Shown: in pieces, positions 54,302 through 61,548 of the stretch | How positions within the stretch are numbered: the first letter of the stretch is position 1 | Layout: each line of letters begins with the position of its first letter | NCBI GenBank assembly: GCA_004557035.1 | Contig: SFFB01000012.1 | Location: forward strand, 1 to 64,000 | Length of the DNA: 64,000 nt | DNA from: Bacteroidales bacterium | Lineage (GTDB): Bacteria > Bacteroidota > Bacteroidia > Bacteroidales > Bacteroidaceae | Direction: 5' to 3' | Notes under the pieces: generated by a model | What the model saw: only the letters and a program-made list of their open reading frames with translations | Database searches by the model: none | What the model was told of the DNA's origin: nothing | Position numbers and translations under genes: made by a program

Positions 54302-54709
54302 ATGGAAATTACCGGAAAAATCATCGCTGCCCTGCCTGAGCGCTCAGGCACCTCAAACCGTACGGGCAACACCTGGAAGTCGCAAGAGTTTGTCATTGAA
54401 ACACACGAGCAATATCCCCGCAAATGCGTGTTCACCGTGTTTGGTGAAGACCGTCTGCGCGAAATGAATATCACCGTAGGCGCCGAAATGACCGTGTCTT
54501 TCGACATCGACGCACACGAATACAACGGCCGCTGGTTTAACGACATCCGCGCTTGGCGTGCAGTGCCCGCCACGGCTCCCGCTCCGACAGCAGTTCCCGC
54601 TGCTCCTGCAGCCCCGGCTCCTGCCGCATCGGCCGCTCCGGCTCCTGCGGCCGGCCAAGACCCGTTTGCCACGGCTGCCGGTGGGGGCGAAGACGACCTG
54701 CCGTTCTGA
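54302..54709 (+). CDS. DUF3127 protein with an SSB-like C-terminal tail
   Basis: A 135-residue protein. The N-terminal 85 residues are the DUF3127 domain (MEITGKIIAALPERSG...WKSQEFVIETHEQYPRKCVFTVFGED), a predicted OB fold. A linker of about 35 residues made of A and P follows, and then the end reads GGGEDDLPF. An OB fold, flexible linker and D-D-x-P-F tip is the architecture of bacterial single-stranded DNA-binding protein, whose tip recruits repair proteins. A DNA-binding role is inferred from this layout. It is divergent from hemW. Confidence 0.85.
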   Translation: MEITGKIIAALPERSGTSNRTGNTWKSQEFVIETHEQYPRKCVFTVFGEDRLREMNITVGAEMTVSFDIDAHEYNGRWFNDIRAWRAVPATAPAPTAVPAAPAAPAPAASAAPAPAAGQDPFATAAGGGEDDLPF

Positions 54710-54768
54710 TAAGTGCACGTGACGCACTGACCCTGCGTCGCTGAGGCCCAAGTTGCACGGCCCACCCC

Positions 54769-54860
54769 TCAACGAGTCAACTGGTCAACAAGTGGTTTGC
54801 TCCATTGCCCCTAATCCAATGAGCGGCAACGACCCACTTGTCGACTTGTTGACTCTTTGA
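54769..54860. repeat. GTCAAC-arm hairpin before mtgA
   Basis: The left arm (CAACGAGTCAACTGGTCAAC, AAGTGG) and right arm (CCACTTGTCGACTTGTTGAC) are complementary with a few mismatches, around a 50-base centre. It uses the same vocabulary as the hairpin at 45472-45560 and lies just upstream of a start codon. Confidence 0.65.
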
Positions 54861-54881
54861 CTTTCAGCATCTCCCATCAAT

Positions 54882-55580
54882 ATGAAACTTTTCTTCAAAA
54901 TACTTATGTGGCTCGCCGTGGGATTTCTGGTCTCCACGTTCTTGGCTGTGCTCATCTATCGTTGGGCACCGGTGAAATACACGCCGCTCATGTTCATACG
55001 CAGTTGGAGTCATTCCGACGACAAAACCTACACCGACTACAAACACCGATGGGTGCCGCTCGACAGCATTTCGCCTTATTTGCCCGTGGCCGTCATGGCC
55101 TCAGAAGACCAGAAGTTCCTTTCTCACAATGGTTTTGACTATGAAGCTATCAAGGAGGCTCGAGCCGAATACGAGGCCGGAGGCCGCCGACGCGGGGCCA
55201 GCACCATCAGTCAGCAGACGGCCAAAAACGTTTTCCTATGGCCGCAATCGTCGTGGGTGAGAAAGGGTTTTGAAGCCTATTTCACCGTGCTCATCGAACT
55301 GCTATGGAGCAAAGAGCGCATTATGGAGGTCTATCTCAACAGCATCGAAATGGGGCCGGGCATCTATGGCGCCGAAGCCGTGGCACAAGAGCATTTCGGG
55401 TGTCACGCCTCGGCTTTGAGCCGCTCGGACTGCGCCACAATTGCCGCCACGCTGCCCAATCCCATTGAGATGAACAGCAAGCAGCCCAGCCGATATGTCA
55501 AGAAGCGCAGCAGACAAATTACCCGGCAAATGAAACACATTCCCTTCTTGAAAACAGAGAAAGCCGAAAAAGACAAATAA
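54882..55580 (+). CDS. mtgA: Monofunctional peptidoglycan glycosyltransferase
   Basis: A 232-residue GT51 enzyme that polymerises lipid II into glycan strands at the inner membrane. An N-terminal anchor lies at residues 3-24 ([24 protein letters not shown]). The catalytic Glu is in [17 protein letters not shown], followed by [43 protein letters not shown] and the second conserved region. There is no transpeptidase domain, so it is the MtgA type. Confidence 0.94.
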   Translation: MKLFFKILMWLAVGFLVSTFLAVLIYRWAPVKYTPLMFIRSWSHSDDKTYTDYKHRWVPLDSISPYLPVAVMASEDQKFLSHNGFDYEAIKEARAEYEAGGRRRGASTISQQTAKNVFLWPQSSWVRKGFEAYFTVLIELLWSKERIMEVYLNSIEMGPGIYGAEAVAQEHFGCHASALSRSDCATIAATLPNPIEMNSKQPSRYVKKRSRQITRQMKHIPFLKTEKAEKDK

Positions 55581-55636
55581 CGCAGACGTCGCCGCCTGAA
55601 CACAACCTTTATCTTCCATCCCATACAGACTTTGCT

Positions 55637-56077
55637 ATGAAAAAACTCCTCTTCGCCCTCTTCTTGTTTTTCACGGCCGGCATGGCCCAGGCCGAAGAAA
55701 TCACCCTGTTTAACGCCGAAGGCGACCCCATCGCCTACATTGACGCCTCCTCTGACGACCTCGCCATCTATATGTGGGACGGCACGCCCGTGGCCTATTT
55801 GCTCGCCACCGACAAGGATTACTTCCATATTTACGGCTACAATGGCAAGCACCTGGGATGGTTTGAAAACGGTCTGGTCATTGACCATAAGGGCTATCGT
55901 GTTGGTTTTCAGAAAGGTGCCGTGTCGAAATATACCAAATACGAGCCCTACAAATCTTACAAGAAATACAAGCCCTATAAGGCCTATCGCAGTTATCCAC
56001 CCTATAAACCCTATACGCAGAGCCGTTTCGGCCACACCTCGCTTTCGCTGTTTTTGAAAGCGGGACAAAAGGGCTGA
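55637..56077 (+). CDS. Secreted beta-flower-like protein with a Tyr/Lys-rich tail
   Basis: A 146-residue exported protein, signal peptide MKKLLFALFLFFTAGMAQAE (1-20). The mature part has four similar beta-strand units (ITLFNAEGDPIAYIDASSDD, LAIYMWDGTPVAYLLATDKD, FHIYGYNGKHLGWFENG, LVIDHKGYRVGF), which matches what I know as the 4-fold beta flower domain in Bacteroidota. The tail (about 98-130) is a run of K-Y/P-Y-K words (YEPYKSYKKYKPYKAYRSY). Basic and aromatic, it may bind polysaccharide or envelope. Function unknown. It is convergent with DUF721. Confidence 0.75.
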   Translation: MKKLLFALFLFFTAGMAQAEEITLFNAEGDPIAYIDASSDDLAIYMWDGTPVAYLLATDKDYFHIYGYNGKHLGWFENGLVIDHKGYRVGFQKGAVSKYTKYEPYKSYKKYKPYKAYRSYPPYKPYTQSRFGHTSLSLFLKAGQKG

Positions 56078-56108
56078 AACGATGAATGGAGGGAGAACAA
56101 CCGTCCTA

Positions 56109-56405
56109 TTATAAATAATGTATGTCAGCAATGACCTGTGCCCCCACGGCGGCGTTGAGCTGAGCCACCATCTGCCGGCGTGAATACATCAGATTGTTGC
56201 GCAATGCCGGTGAGTCGAGGCGCACATAAAGCGTCTGGTTGCGGATATAGAGTTCGCGCGTGTGGGCATTGACGCTTTCGCCGGCCACGTTGCTCCAAGC
56301 CTGCACCAGGCGGTATTGGTTGAGCGGCGTCTCCAGTCCCTCATCGCGCAAAAAGCGCATGAGCACATCGGTGAGCGGTACGGAATTGCGGCGGTGCATA
56401 TTCAA
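56109..56405 (-). CDS. DUF721 (DciA-like) protein
   Basis: A 98-residue DUF721 protein (LTDVLMRFLRDEGLETPLNQYRLVQAWSNVAGESVNAHTRELYIRNQTLYVRLDSPALRNNLMY). In other bacteria DUF721 proteins are DciA, which helps load the replicative helicase DnaB. The protein here is the core domain alone. It lies 48 bases after recF on the same strand, supporting a role in DNA replication or repair. Confidence 0.85.
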   Translation of the reverse strand: MNMHRRNSVPLTDVLMRFLRDEGLETPLNQYRLVQAWSNVAGESVNAHTRELYIRNQTLYVRLDSPALRNNLMYSRRQMVAQLNAAVGAQVIADIHYL

Positions 56406-56453
56406 GTGTTTATTTATTATTCAAATATAAGTCTCTTATAAACAGACTTATGA

Positions 56454-57572
56454 TTACTTTACTTCTTCACGTTCCAGACACACGTGGCCGTCGGTCACTC
56501 TGAAGAGCCGGTAGTCGCCCGCCGTAGACGATAGTATCTCGTCTAAGTGGTCGCGATTGGTGTCGGTGATAAAGATTTGGCCAAAGTCACTGCCCGAGAC
56601 ATAATCCACGATACGGGCCACGCGGTCGGCGTCGAGTTTGTCGAAAATGTCGTCGAGCAACAGCAGCGGAGCGTCGACATGGCCGTGGTGGTGAAGAAAG
56701 ACATACTGGGCCAGTTTCATGGCAATGAAGAAGGTTTTGGTCTGGCCTTGCGAAGCTTCCTTCTTCATCGGGAAACCGCCGAGTGTGAGTTCGAGTTCGT
56801 CTTTGTGGGGTCCATGAAGCGTATAGCCCACGATGCGCTCTTTTTCGCGCCAGCCCGAGAGCCATTCCCTGAGCGGTCCGCGGCTGCCGTGACTCACGTA
56901 TTCTATGGCCGGCCGCTCAGATTCGTTGGGACAAAGACGGGCATAAAGGTCTGAGAATATGGGCGATAATTGTGCGATGAATTGGGAACGTGCGGCATAA
57001 ATCACGGCTGCATCTGCCGACATCATTTCCTCAAGCACGTCGAGCACTCCGGCATCGGGTTCGGCCTCGGCCTTAAGCAAAGCGTTGCGCTGTTTGAGTG
57101 TGCGCTCATAGCGAATGATGGCGGCCAGATAAGGCCGGTCGTATTGCGCAATCACCGTATCCATAAACCTACGACGTTCTTCGCTGCCGCCAGAAACCAG
57201 TTGGGAGTCGCTCGGCGAAAGCATCACCAAAGGAATTTTCCCGAGGTGCTCCGAAAAACGCTTATAGTCCTTGCCGTCACACTTCACGTGCTTGCGCTGA
57301 CCACGCTTCAGGCTGCACGAAACCGTCATGTCGCCACCTTCTTCAACCTCATACGTGCCCTGAATCATAAAGAAGTCGGCGTCGTGATGAAGGTTGAAAT
57401 TGTCTGTGCGGCACACCGCTCCGTTGCAAAACGACAGATAATAAACGGCGTCCAATATGTTGGTCTTGCCCATGCCGTTTTGTCCGATGAAAGCGTTGAT
57501 TTTTGGCGCAAAACCTAAGTCGGCCTGCACCACATTGCGGTAGTTGACGATATGGAGCCTTTTGAGAAACAT
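56454..57572 (-). CDS. recF: DNA repair protein RecF
   Basis: A 372-residue SMC-like ATPase that works with RecO and RecR at DNA gaps. It starts MFLKRLHIVNYRNVVQADLGF, with Walker A GQNGMGKTNILDAVYYLSF (residues about 31-49), the ABC signature region LVSGGSEERRRFMD and Walker B LLLLDDIFDKLD near residue 300. ATG 57572 is chosen over 57614 because the family starts at this point. DUF721 follows. Confidence 0.95.
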   Translation of the reverse strand: MFLKRLHIVNYRNVVQADLGFAPKINAFIGQNGMGKTNILDAVYYLSFCNGAVCRTDNFNLHHDADFFMIQGTYEVEEGGDMTVSCSLKRGQRKHVKCDGKDYKRFSEHLGKIPLVMLSPSDSQLVSGGSEERRRFMDTVIAQYDRPYLAAIIRYERTLKQRNALLKAEAEPDAGVLDVLEEMMSADAAVIYAARSQFIAQLSPIFSDLYARLCPNESERPAIEYVSHGSRGPLREWLSGWREKERIVGYTLHGPHKDELELTLGGFPMKKEASQGQTKTFFIAMKLAQYVFLHHHGHVDAPLLLLDDIFDKLDADRVARIVDYVSGSDFGQIFITDTNRDHLDEILSSTAGDYRLFRVTDGHVCLEREEVK

Positions 57573-57603
57573 ATCAATGATTTGGGTGTAAACGAAACAA
57601 ATG

Positions 57604-57611
57604 CAAAAATA
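57604..57611 (-). promoter_or_regulatory. Promoter -7 element for recF
   Basis: On the minus strand TATTTTTG matches TAnnTTTG, 31 bases before the recF ATG. Confidence 0.5.
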
Positions 57612-57815
57612 CAAAAATCCGCCGATTTGCAGTATCGGACCGGCTTATTGTCGCGTTCGGGACCATGCCGGACCTGCGCCAGACAAAGATGAGGGTGTAG
57701 GCAACTTGGCGCATTTCGACGATGAAATGGCCCATTTTTGCTTTTCTCAGTCTCGCGCAAGCGTGCAACTATCAAAAAAACAGGCGGAATATTTCACCAC
57801 TCTCAAGAAAAAGCT

Positions 57816-57823
57816 TAATTTTG
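57816..57823 (+). promoter_or_regulatory. Promoter -7 element for the TPR membrane protein gene
   Basis: TAATTTTG matches TAnnTTTG, 55 bases before ATG 57879. Confidence 0.5.
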
Positions 57824-57878
57824 CGCCGATTAAGACCAAACAACGTTCTGACTGAAAATCAAAAAACAAAATCATATT

Positions 57879-58718
57879 ATGAGCCAAAAGAAAGTGACTA
57901 AAGAACAGCCCGTAGACCAGTTGGCGGGCGCTAAAAATCTTCTGCAAAATCCCAAAGCCAAGCGCTACGGCATCATTGCCGTTGTCGTGCTGCTGATTAT
58001 CGGTGGCGTCTATGCCTACAAGAACTTCGTTTCAGGCCCGGCCGACGAAAAGGCACAGACTCAGCTCACCGAAGGCATCTCAATGCTCAACAATGCCCGC
58101 CAGATGCAACAGCAATATATGCAGGTGGCTGCCGCTCCCGACTCACTCATTGAGCAGCAGATGCGTATGGGTGGCATGATCACCACCACCGATGCCGACT
58201 CTGCCAAGAAGCAAGTGGCTGATTATCGCGCCACGGCCAAGAAACAGGTAGACGATTTGTTCAACCAGGTGCTTAAAGGCCAGGCCCAGTATCCCGGTCT
58301 CATCAAGATTGCCAACGGTGGCGGCAAGGCCGGCAATATGGCCAACTACCTCGCCGGCGTGACCTATTACTTGATGGGTAATGTCAAAGAAGCCATCAAA
58401 TATCTTGAAGACTTCTCGCCCAAAGGCGATCTCGGCGTTTCACCTCAGGCGCTCGCCACTCTCGCCAGCTGCTATGCCAGCGACAAGCAGATTGACAAAG
58501 CCATTGAGACCTACAAAGATGCCGCTTCAGAGGCCGACAACGCCAGTCTTTCGCCCTTCTACCTCATCGAAGCCGGCAAATTGCTCGAAAGCCAAAACAA
58601 AAAAGCCGATGCCCACGCCCTCTACGTGGAAGTGAAGGAAAAATATCCCACCTTCGGTCTGTCGCAGCAGGGTATGCTCGACTCTGAAATCGACAAGTAT
58701 ATCGAGCGCACAAAATAA
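57879..58718 (+). CDS. Membrane-anchored TPR protein (YfgM-like layout)
   Basis: A 279-residue protein with one membrane segment at about residues 31-47 ([17 protein letters not shown]) after a charged cytosolic start, and a helical domain outside with TPR units ([72 protein letters not shown]). The layout resembles YfgM-like proteins that assist secretion or envelope assembly, but I cannot assign a partner. ribH follows after 56 bases with a hairpin between. Confidence 0.85.
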   Translation: MSQKKVTKEQPVDQLAGAKNLLQNPKAKRYGIIAVVVLLIIGGVYAYKNFVSGPADEKAQTQLTEGISMLNNARQMQQQYMQVAAAPDSLIEQQMRMGGMITTTDADSAKKQVADYRATAKKQVDDLFNQVLKGQAQYPGLIKIANGGGKAGNMANYLAGVTYYLMGNVKEAIKYLEDFSPKGDLGVSPQALATLASCYASDKQIDKAIETYKDAASEADNASLSPFYLIEAGKLLESQNKKADAHALYVEVKEKYPTFGLSQQGMLDSEIDKYIERTK

Positions 58719-58727
58719 TAAACGACA

Positions 58728-58765
58728 AATCCCCGAGTTGCCCACAACGGGCGGCATCGGGGATT
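58728..58765 (+). terminator. Hairpin between the TPR gene and ribH
   Basis: AATCCCCGA (58728-58736) pairs with TCGGGGATT (58757-58765). There is no T-run, so it may attenuate rather than stop transcription into ribH, which starts 9 bases later. Confidence 0.5.
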
Positions 58766-58774
58766 GCCTATAAT

Positions 58775-59266
58775 ATGTCTACACAACAATACAGTTTCAT
58801 CAACCAAGCCGAGGCCGTGCCCGACACCACCAACATGCGCTTTGGTATCGTGGTGACCGAATGGAACAACGACATCACCGACAAACTTCTCGAAGGTGCC
58901 GTCAATACCCTCCACGCCCACGGCGTAGACGACAGCAACATCACCGTTAGCCGCGTACCGGGCTGCTTTGAACTCATTTTTGGCGCCTCCCAGTTGGCCA
59001 AACACGGCTACGTCGACGCCATCATCGCCATAGGTTGCGTCATCAAGGGCGATACGCCCCACTTCGACTACATCTGTCAAGCCGCCACGCAAGGTATTGC
59101 GCAACTCAACACCACAGGGAGCATCCCCGTCATCTTCGGTGTCTTGACCGTCAACAACCACCAGCAGGCCGAAGAGAGAGCCGGCGGAACACTCGGCAAC
59201 AAAGGAGACGAATTTGCCATCACGGCCATAAAAATGATAGACTACGCTTGGCAGTTACAGAAGTAA
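58775..59266 (+). CDS. ribH: 6,7-dimethyl-8-ribityllumazine synthase
   Basis: A 163-residue lumazine synthase, the penultimate step of riboflavin synthesis; members assemble as shells of pentamers. Motifs: [61 protein letters not shown] with the catalytic His in TPHFDY, and [21 protein letters not shown]. Length is normal. No other riboflavin gene is nearby. The start follows the leader CCTATAAT. Confidence 0.96.
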   Translation: MSTQQYSFINQAEAVPDTTNMRFGIVVTEWNNDITDKLLEGAVNTLHAHGVDDSNITVSRVPGCFELIFGASQLAKHGYVDAIIAIGCVIKGDTPHFDYICQAATQGIAQLNTTGSIPVIFGVLTVNNHQQAEERAGGTLGNKGDEFAITAIKMIDYAWQLQK

Positions 59267-59278
59267 TCCGTACTTTTG
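59247..59278 (+). promoter_or_regulatory. Promoter of tRNA-Tyr
   Basis: CTTG (59247-59250), 20 bases, TACTTTTG (59271-59278), ending 19 bases before the tRNA. Confidence 0.6.
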
Positions 59279-59297
59279 CAGTATAACCGAAAGGGAT

Positions 59298-59383
59298 GGG
59301 CAAATACCAGAGTGGCCAAATGGGGCAGACTGTAAATCTGCTGGCTTACGCCTTCGGTGGTTCGAATCCATCTTTGCCCACCA
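59298..59383 (+). tRNA. tRNA-Tyr (anticodon GTA)
   Basis: The acceptor stem GGGCAAA (59298-59304) pairs with TTTGCCC (59373-59379), with discriminator A and an encoded CCA (59381-59383). The anticodon GTA is at 59332-59334 in the stem-loop GCAGACTGTAAATCTGC. A long variable arm and the T-loop GGTTCGAATCC follow, as expected for a class II tRNA-Tyr. The D-loop is also of the Tyr type. Confidence 0.96.
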
Positions 59384-59388
59384 TCATT

Positions 59389-59424
59389 CAGAGCGTCAAG
59401 AGATTCAGGTCTTTTGACGCTCTG
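59389..59424 (+). terminator. Terminator after tRNA-Tyr
   Basis: CAGAGCGTCAA (59389-59399) pairs with TTGACGCTCTG (59414-59424), followed by TGTTTG. Confidence 0.7.
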
Positions 59425-59480
59425 TGTTTGTATAAAGACGCCACGCGCTTGGCTATGGTTTCATCGCAACAAACCCTTCC

Positions 59481-60290
59481 ATGACACATTATAATATATG
59501 TCTGTCGGTGGCCGGTTCTGACCCGTCGGGCGGCGCCGGCATTCAGGCCGACCTGAAAACCTTTTCGGCTCTCGGCTGTTATGGCGCCGCAGCCATCACC
59601 GCCATCACCGTCCAGAACACCTGCGGCGTCACCCGGTCGGTAGCCGTCGACGGCGAACTGGTGAGAGACCAAATGCTGGCAGTGCTAACCGACCTGAAGC
59701 CTCAATCTGTCAAAATCGGGATGACACCCAATGCCGACATCATCGGCCATATCGCCGACAGTCTGGGAAGCCATCCCGTGCCATTTGTCGTGCTCGACCC
59801 TATCATCCGCTCCAGTTCAGGCCATCCGCTCATTGCCGCCGACGCCATTGAGACGATGTGTCGCCGCCTGCTGCCGCTCGTCAGCCTCCTTACCCCTAAT
59901 CTCGACGAACTCAAATGTCTGAGCGACAAGCCGGACCCTGTAGAGGCCGCTCGGGAAATCATAAGCCGCTTTTATGTGCCCGCCATACTCGTCAAAGGCG
60001 GCCATGCACAGGGCGAGCCCACCGACATTCTGGTCACAGCCGATAGCATCACCACCTTTGAAGGCCGGCGCGTGGACACGAAAAACGACCACGGCACGGG
60101 TTGCACCCTATCCTCTGCCATTGCCGCCTATGTCGCCACCGGTCACGACCTGCCCACCAGTATCAGCCTGGCCAAACAATACGTGAGCCGCGCTTTGGCC
60201 GAAGGACGGGACGTTTGTTTGGGACAAGGCCACGGCGGAATGAACCACTTTTTCGCCCCGCTCACTCTCAGAAAACAAAAGAATTCGTAA
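59481..60290 (+). CDS. thiD: Hydroxymethylpyrimidine/phosphomethylpyrimidine kinase
   Basis: A 269-residue ribokinase-fold enzyme that phosphorylates the pyrimidine half of thiamine twice. The start MTHYNICLSVAGSDPSGGAGIQADLKTFSALGCYGAAAITAITVQNT is the ThiD signature; KNDHGTGCTLSSAIAAYVA holds the catalytic Asp-region and anion hole. ThiD supplies thiamine diphosphate, the cofactor of MenD. I see no TPP riboswitch before it; the upstream DNA is the tRNA-Tyr unit. The stop TAA is also the start of the fabD promoter element. Confidence 0.95.
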   Translation: MTHYNICLSVAGSDPSGGAGIQADLKTFSALGCYGAAAITAITVQNTCGVTRSVAVDGELVRDQMLAVLTDLKPQSVKIGMTPNADIIGHIADSLGSHPVPFVVLDPIIRSSSGHPLIAADAIETMCRRLLPLVSLLTPNLDELKCLSDKPDPVEAAREIISRFYVPAILVKGGHAQGEPTDILVTADSITTFEGRRVDTKNDHGTGCTLSSAIAAYVATGHDLPTSISLAKQYVSRALAEGRDVCLGQGHGGMNHFFAPLTLRKQKNS

Positions 60291-60295
60291 TTTTG
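60288..60295 (+). promoter_or_regulatory. Promoter -7 element for fabD
   Basis: TAATTTTG matches TAnnTTTG; its first three bases are the thiD stop codon. No clear -33. Confidence 0.5.
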
Positions 60296-60342
60296 CAAGC
60301 GTTCACAAACGACAAAACACCCTAAAAATACATCAAAAGACA

Positions 60343-61245
60343 ATGAAAGCATTCGTTTTTCCCGGCCAAGGTTCCCAGTTCGTAGGAATGGGCAAAGACC
60401 TTTATGAAAAGTATCCCATTGCCAAGCAACACTTTGACCTGGCCAATAAAGTGCTCGGTTTCGACATTACCGAAATCATGTTCAACGGCACAGACGAAGC
60501 CCTCAAACAAACCAAGGTGACTCAGCCCGCCGTCTTCCTCCACAGCGTCATCAGCGCCCTCTGCCTCGGTGCCGATTTTGCTCCCGAGATGGCCGCCGGT
60601 CACTCACTCGGCGAACTCTCAGCCTTGACGGCCACCCGCTGCCTGAGCTTTGAAGACGGTTTGAAACTCGTTGCCGCCCGTGCCTTTGCTATGCAGAAAG
60701 CCTGCGAAGCCGTGCCCGGCACTATGGCCGCCATCATCGCCCTGCCCGACGAACAGATTGAAGCCGTTTGTCAGAAAATCACCGATGAAACGGGCGAAAT
60801 TGTCGTACCCGCCAACTACAACTGCCCCGGCCAACTCGTTATCAGTGGTACGAAAGCCGGTATCGACGCCGCTTGCGAAGCCCTCAAAGAGGCCGGTGCC
60901 AAACGCGCATTGGTGTTGCCCGTAGGCGGTGCTTTCCACAGTCCTCTGATGCAGCCTGCCAAAGAAGAACTTGAGGCCGCCATTGCCGTCACCGAGTTCC
61001 AGAAGCCCATCTGTCCCGTCTATCAGAATGTGGACGGCTTGGCCCACACAGAGCCCGAAGAAATCAAGGCCAACCTCATCAAGCAGCTCACCGCCAGCGT
61101 ACTCTGGACCAAAGAAGTGAGCAATATGGTAGCCGCCGGCGCCACCGACTTCGTAGAGTGCGGCCCCGGCAAAGCCCTCCAAGGCATGATTGCCAAGATC
61201 TGCAAAGGCAACGCCGACATCACCATTAGCGGCGTAGGCGCATAA
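60343..61245 (+). CDS. fabD: Malonyl-CoA-ACP transacylase
   Basis: A 300-residue enzyme that loads malonyl groups on acyl carrier protein for fatty acid synthesis. It starts MKAFVFPGQGSQFVGMGKDL, with the nucleophile S88 in AAGHSLGELSAL and the catalytic His in GGAFHSPLM. VWTK- and ECGPGKALQGMIAKI-like segments close the protein. Length is normal. A terminator follows. Confidence 0.96.
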   Translation: MKAFVFPGQGSQFVGMGKDLYEKYPIAKQHFDLANKVLGFDITEIMFNGTDEALKQTKVTQPAVFLHSVISALCLGADFAPEMAAGHSLGELSALTATRCLSFEDGLKLVAARAFAMQKACEAVPGTMAAIIALPDEQIEAVCQKITDETGEIVVPANYNCPGQLVISGTKAGIDAACEALKEAGAKRALVLPVGGAFHSPLMQPAKEELEAAIAVTEFQKPICPVYQNVDGLAHTEPEEIKANLIKQLTASVLWTKEVSNMVAAGATDFVECGPGKALQGMIAKICKGNADITISGVGA

Positions 61246-61275
61246 GCCAAGCTTGACATTATTTATTCTTTATAT

Positions 61276-61312
61276 ACAGACGTGGGCCAATTGCTCGCGT
61301 CTGTTTGTTTTA
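61276..61312 (+). terminator. Intrinsic terminator of fabD
   Basis: ACAGACG (61276-61282) pairs with CGTCTGT (61298-61304), followed by TTGTTTTATT. Confidence 0.75.
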
Positions 61313-61382
61313 TTTATACCTTTCAAGTGGAAGGGAACAAGACAAACATCATATAGACCAGCTTAAAGTCGCTTAAAAAGGC

Positions 61383-61516
61383 TATCTTTGCAGAAGATAG
61401 GCTGCGGTTCGGCAATTAAACAAGCTTATTGCACTCACCTTGCACTATCTTTGCAGAAGATAGGCTGCGGCTCGGCAATTAAGCAAGCTTATTGCGCTCA
61501 CCTTGCACTATCTTTG
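61383..61516 (+). repeat. Tandem 63-bp promoter-bearing repeat before the amylase gene
   Basis: The unit TATCTTTGCAGAAGATAGGC...TTGCGCTCACCTTGCAC occurs twice in full and a third TATCTTTG begins at 61509. TATCTTTG starts at 61383, 61446 and 61509, exactly 63 bases apart. TATCTTTG fits the -7 consensus TAnnTTTG, so up to three promoters may be stacked here; -33 boxes are poor. TATCTT-TGCAG-AAGATA is a small palindrome in the first two units. Confidence 0.8.
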
Positions 61517-61548
61517 CATATAAGAAAACCCAGTACAACCTTATAACG

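Larger units (their letters stand above)
57573..57878. other. Divergent intergenic region between recF and a TPR gene
   Basis: It holds two divergent promoter -7 elements (57604-57611 and 57816-57823). The middle shows no gene, repeat or hairpin that I can recognise. Confidence 0.5.

Noticed and set aside
59384..59480. Possible TPP riboswitch before thiD
   Set aside because: The only structure is the tRNA-Tyr terminator hairpin; the conserved thi-box words are absent.
61383..61516. Possible CRISPR array
   Set aside because: The units are direct tandem copies without variable spacers, and no cas gene is present. The CCTTATGG and GTCT repeats were also considered and lack repeat-spacer structure.
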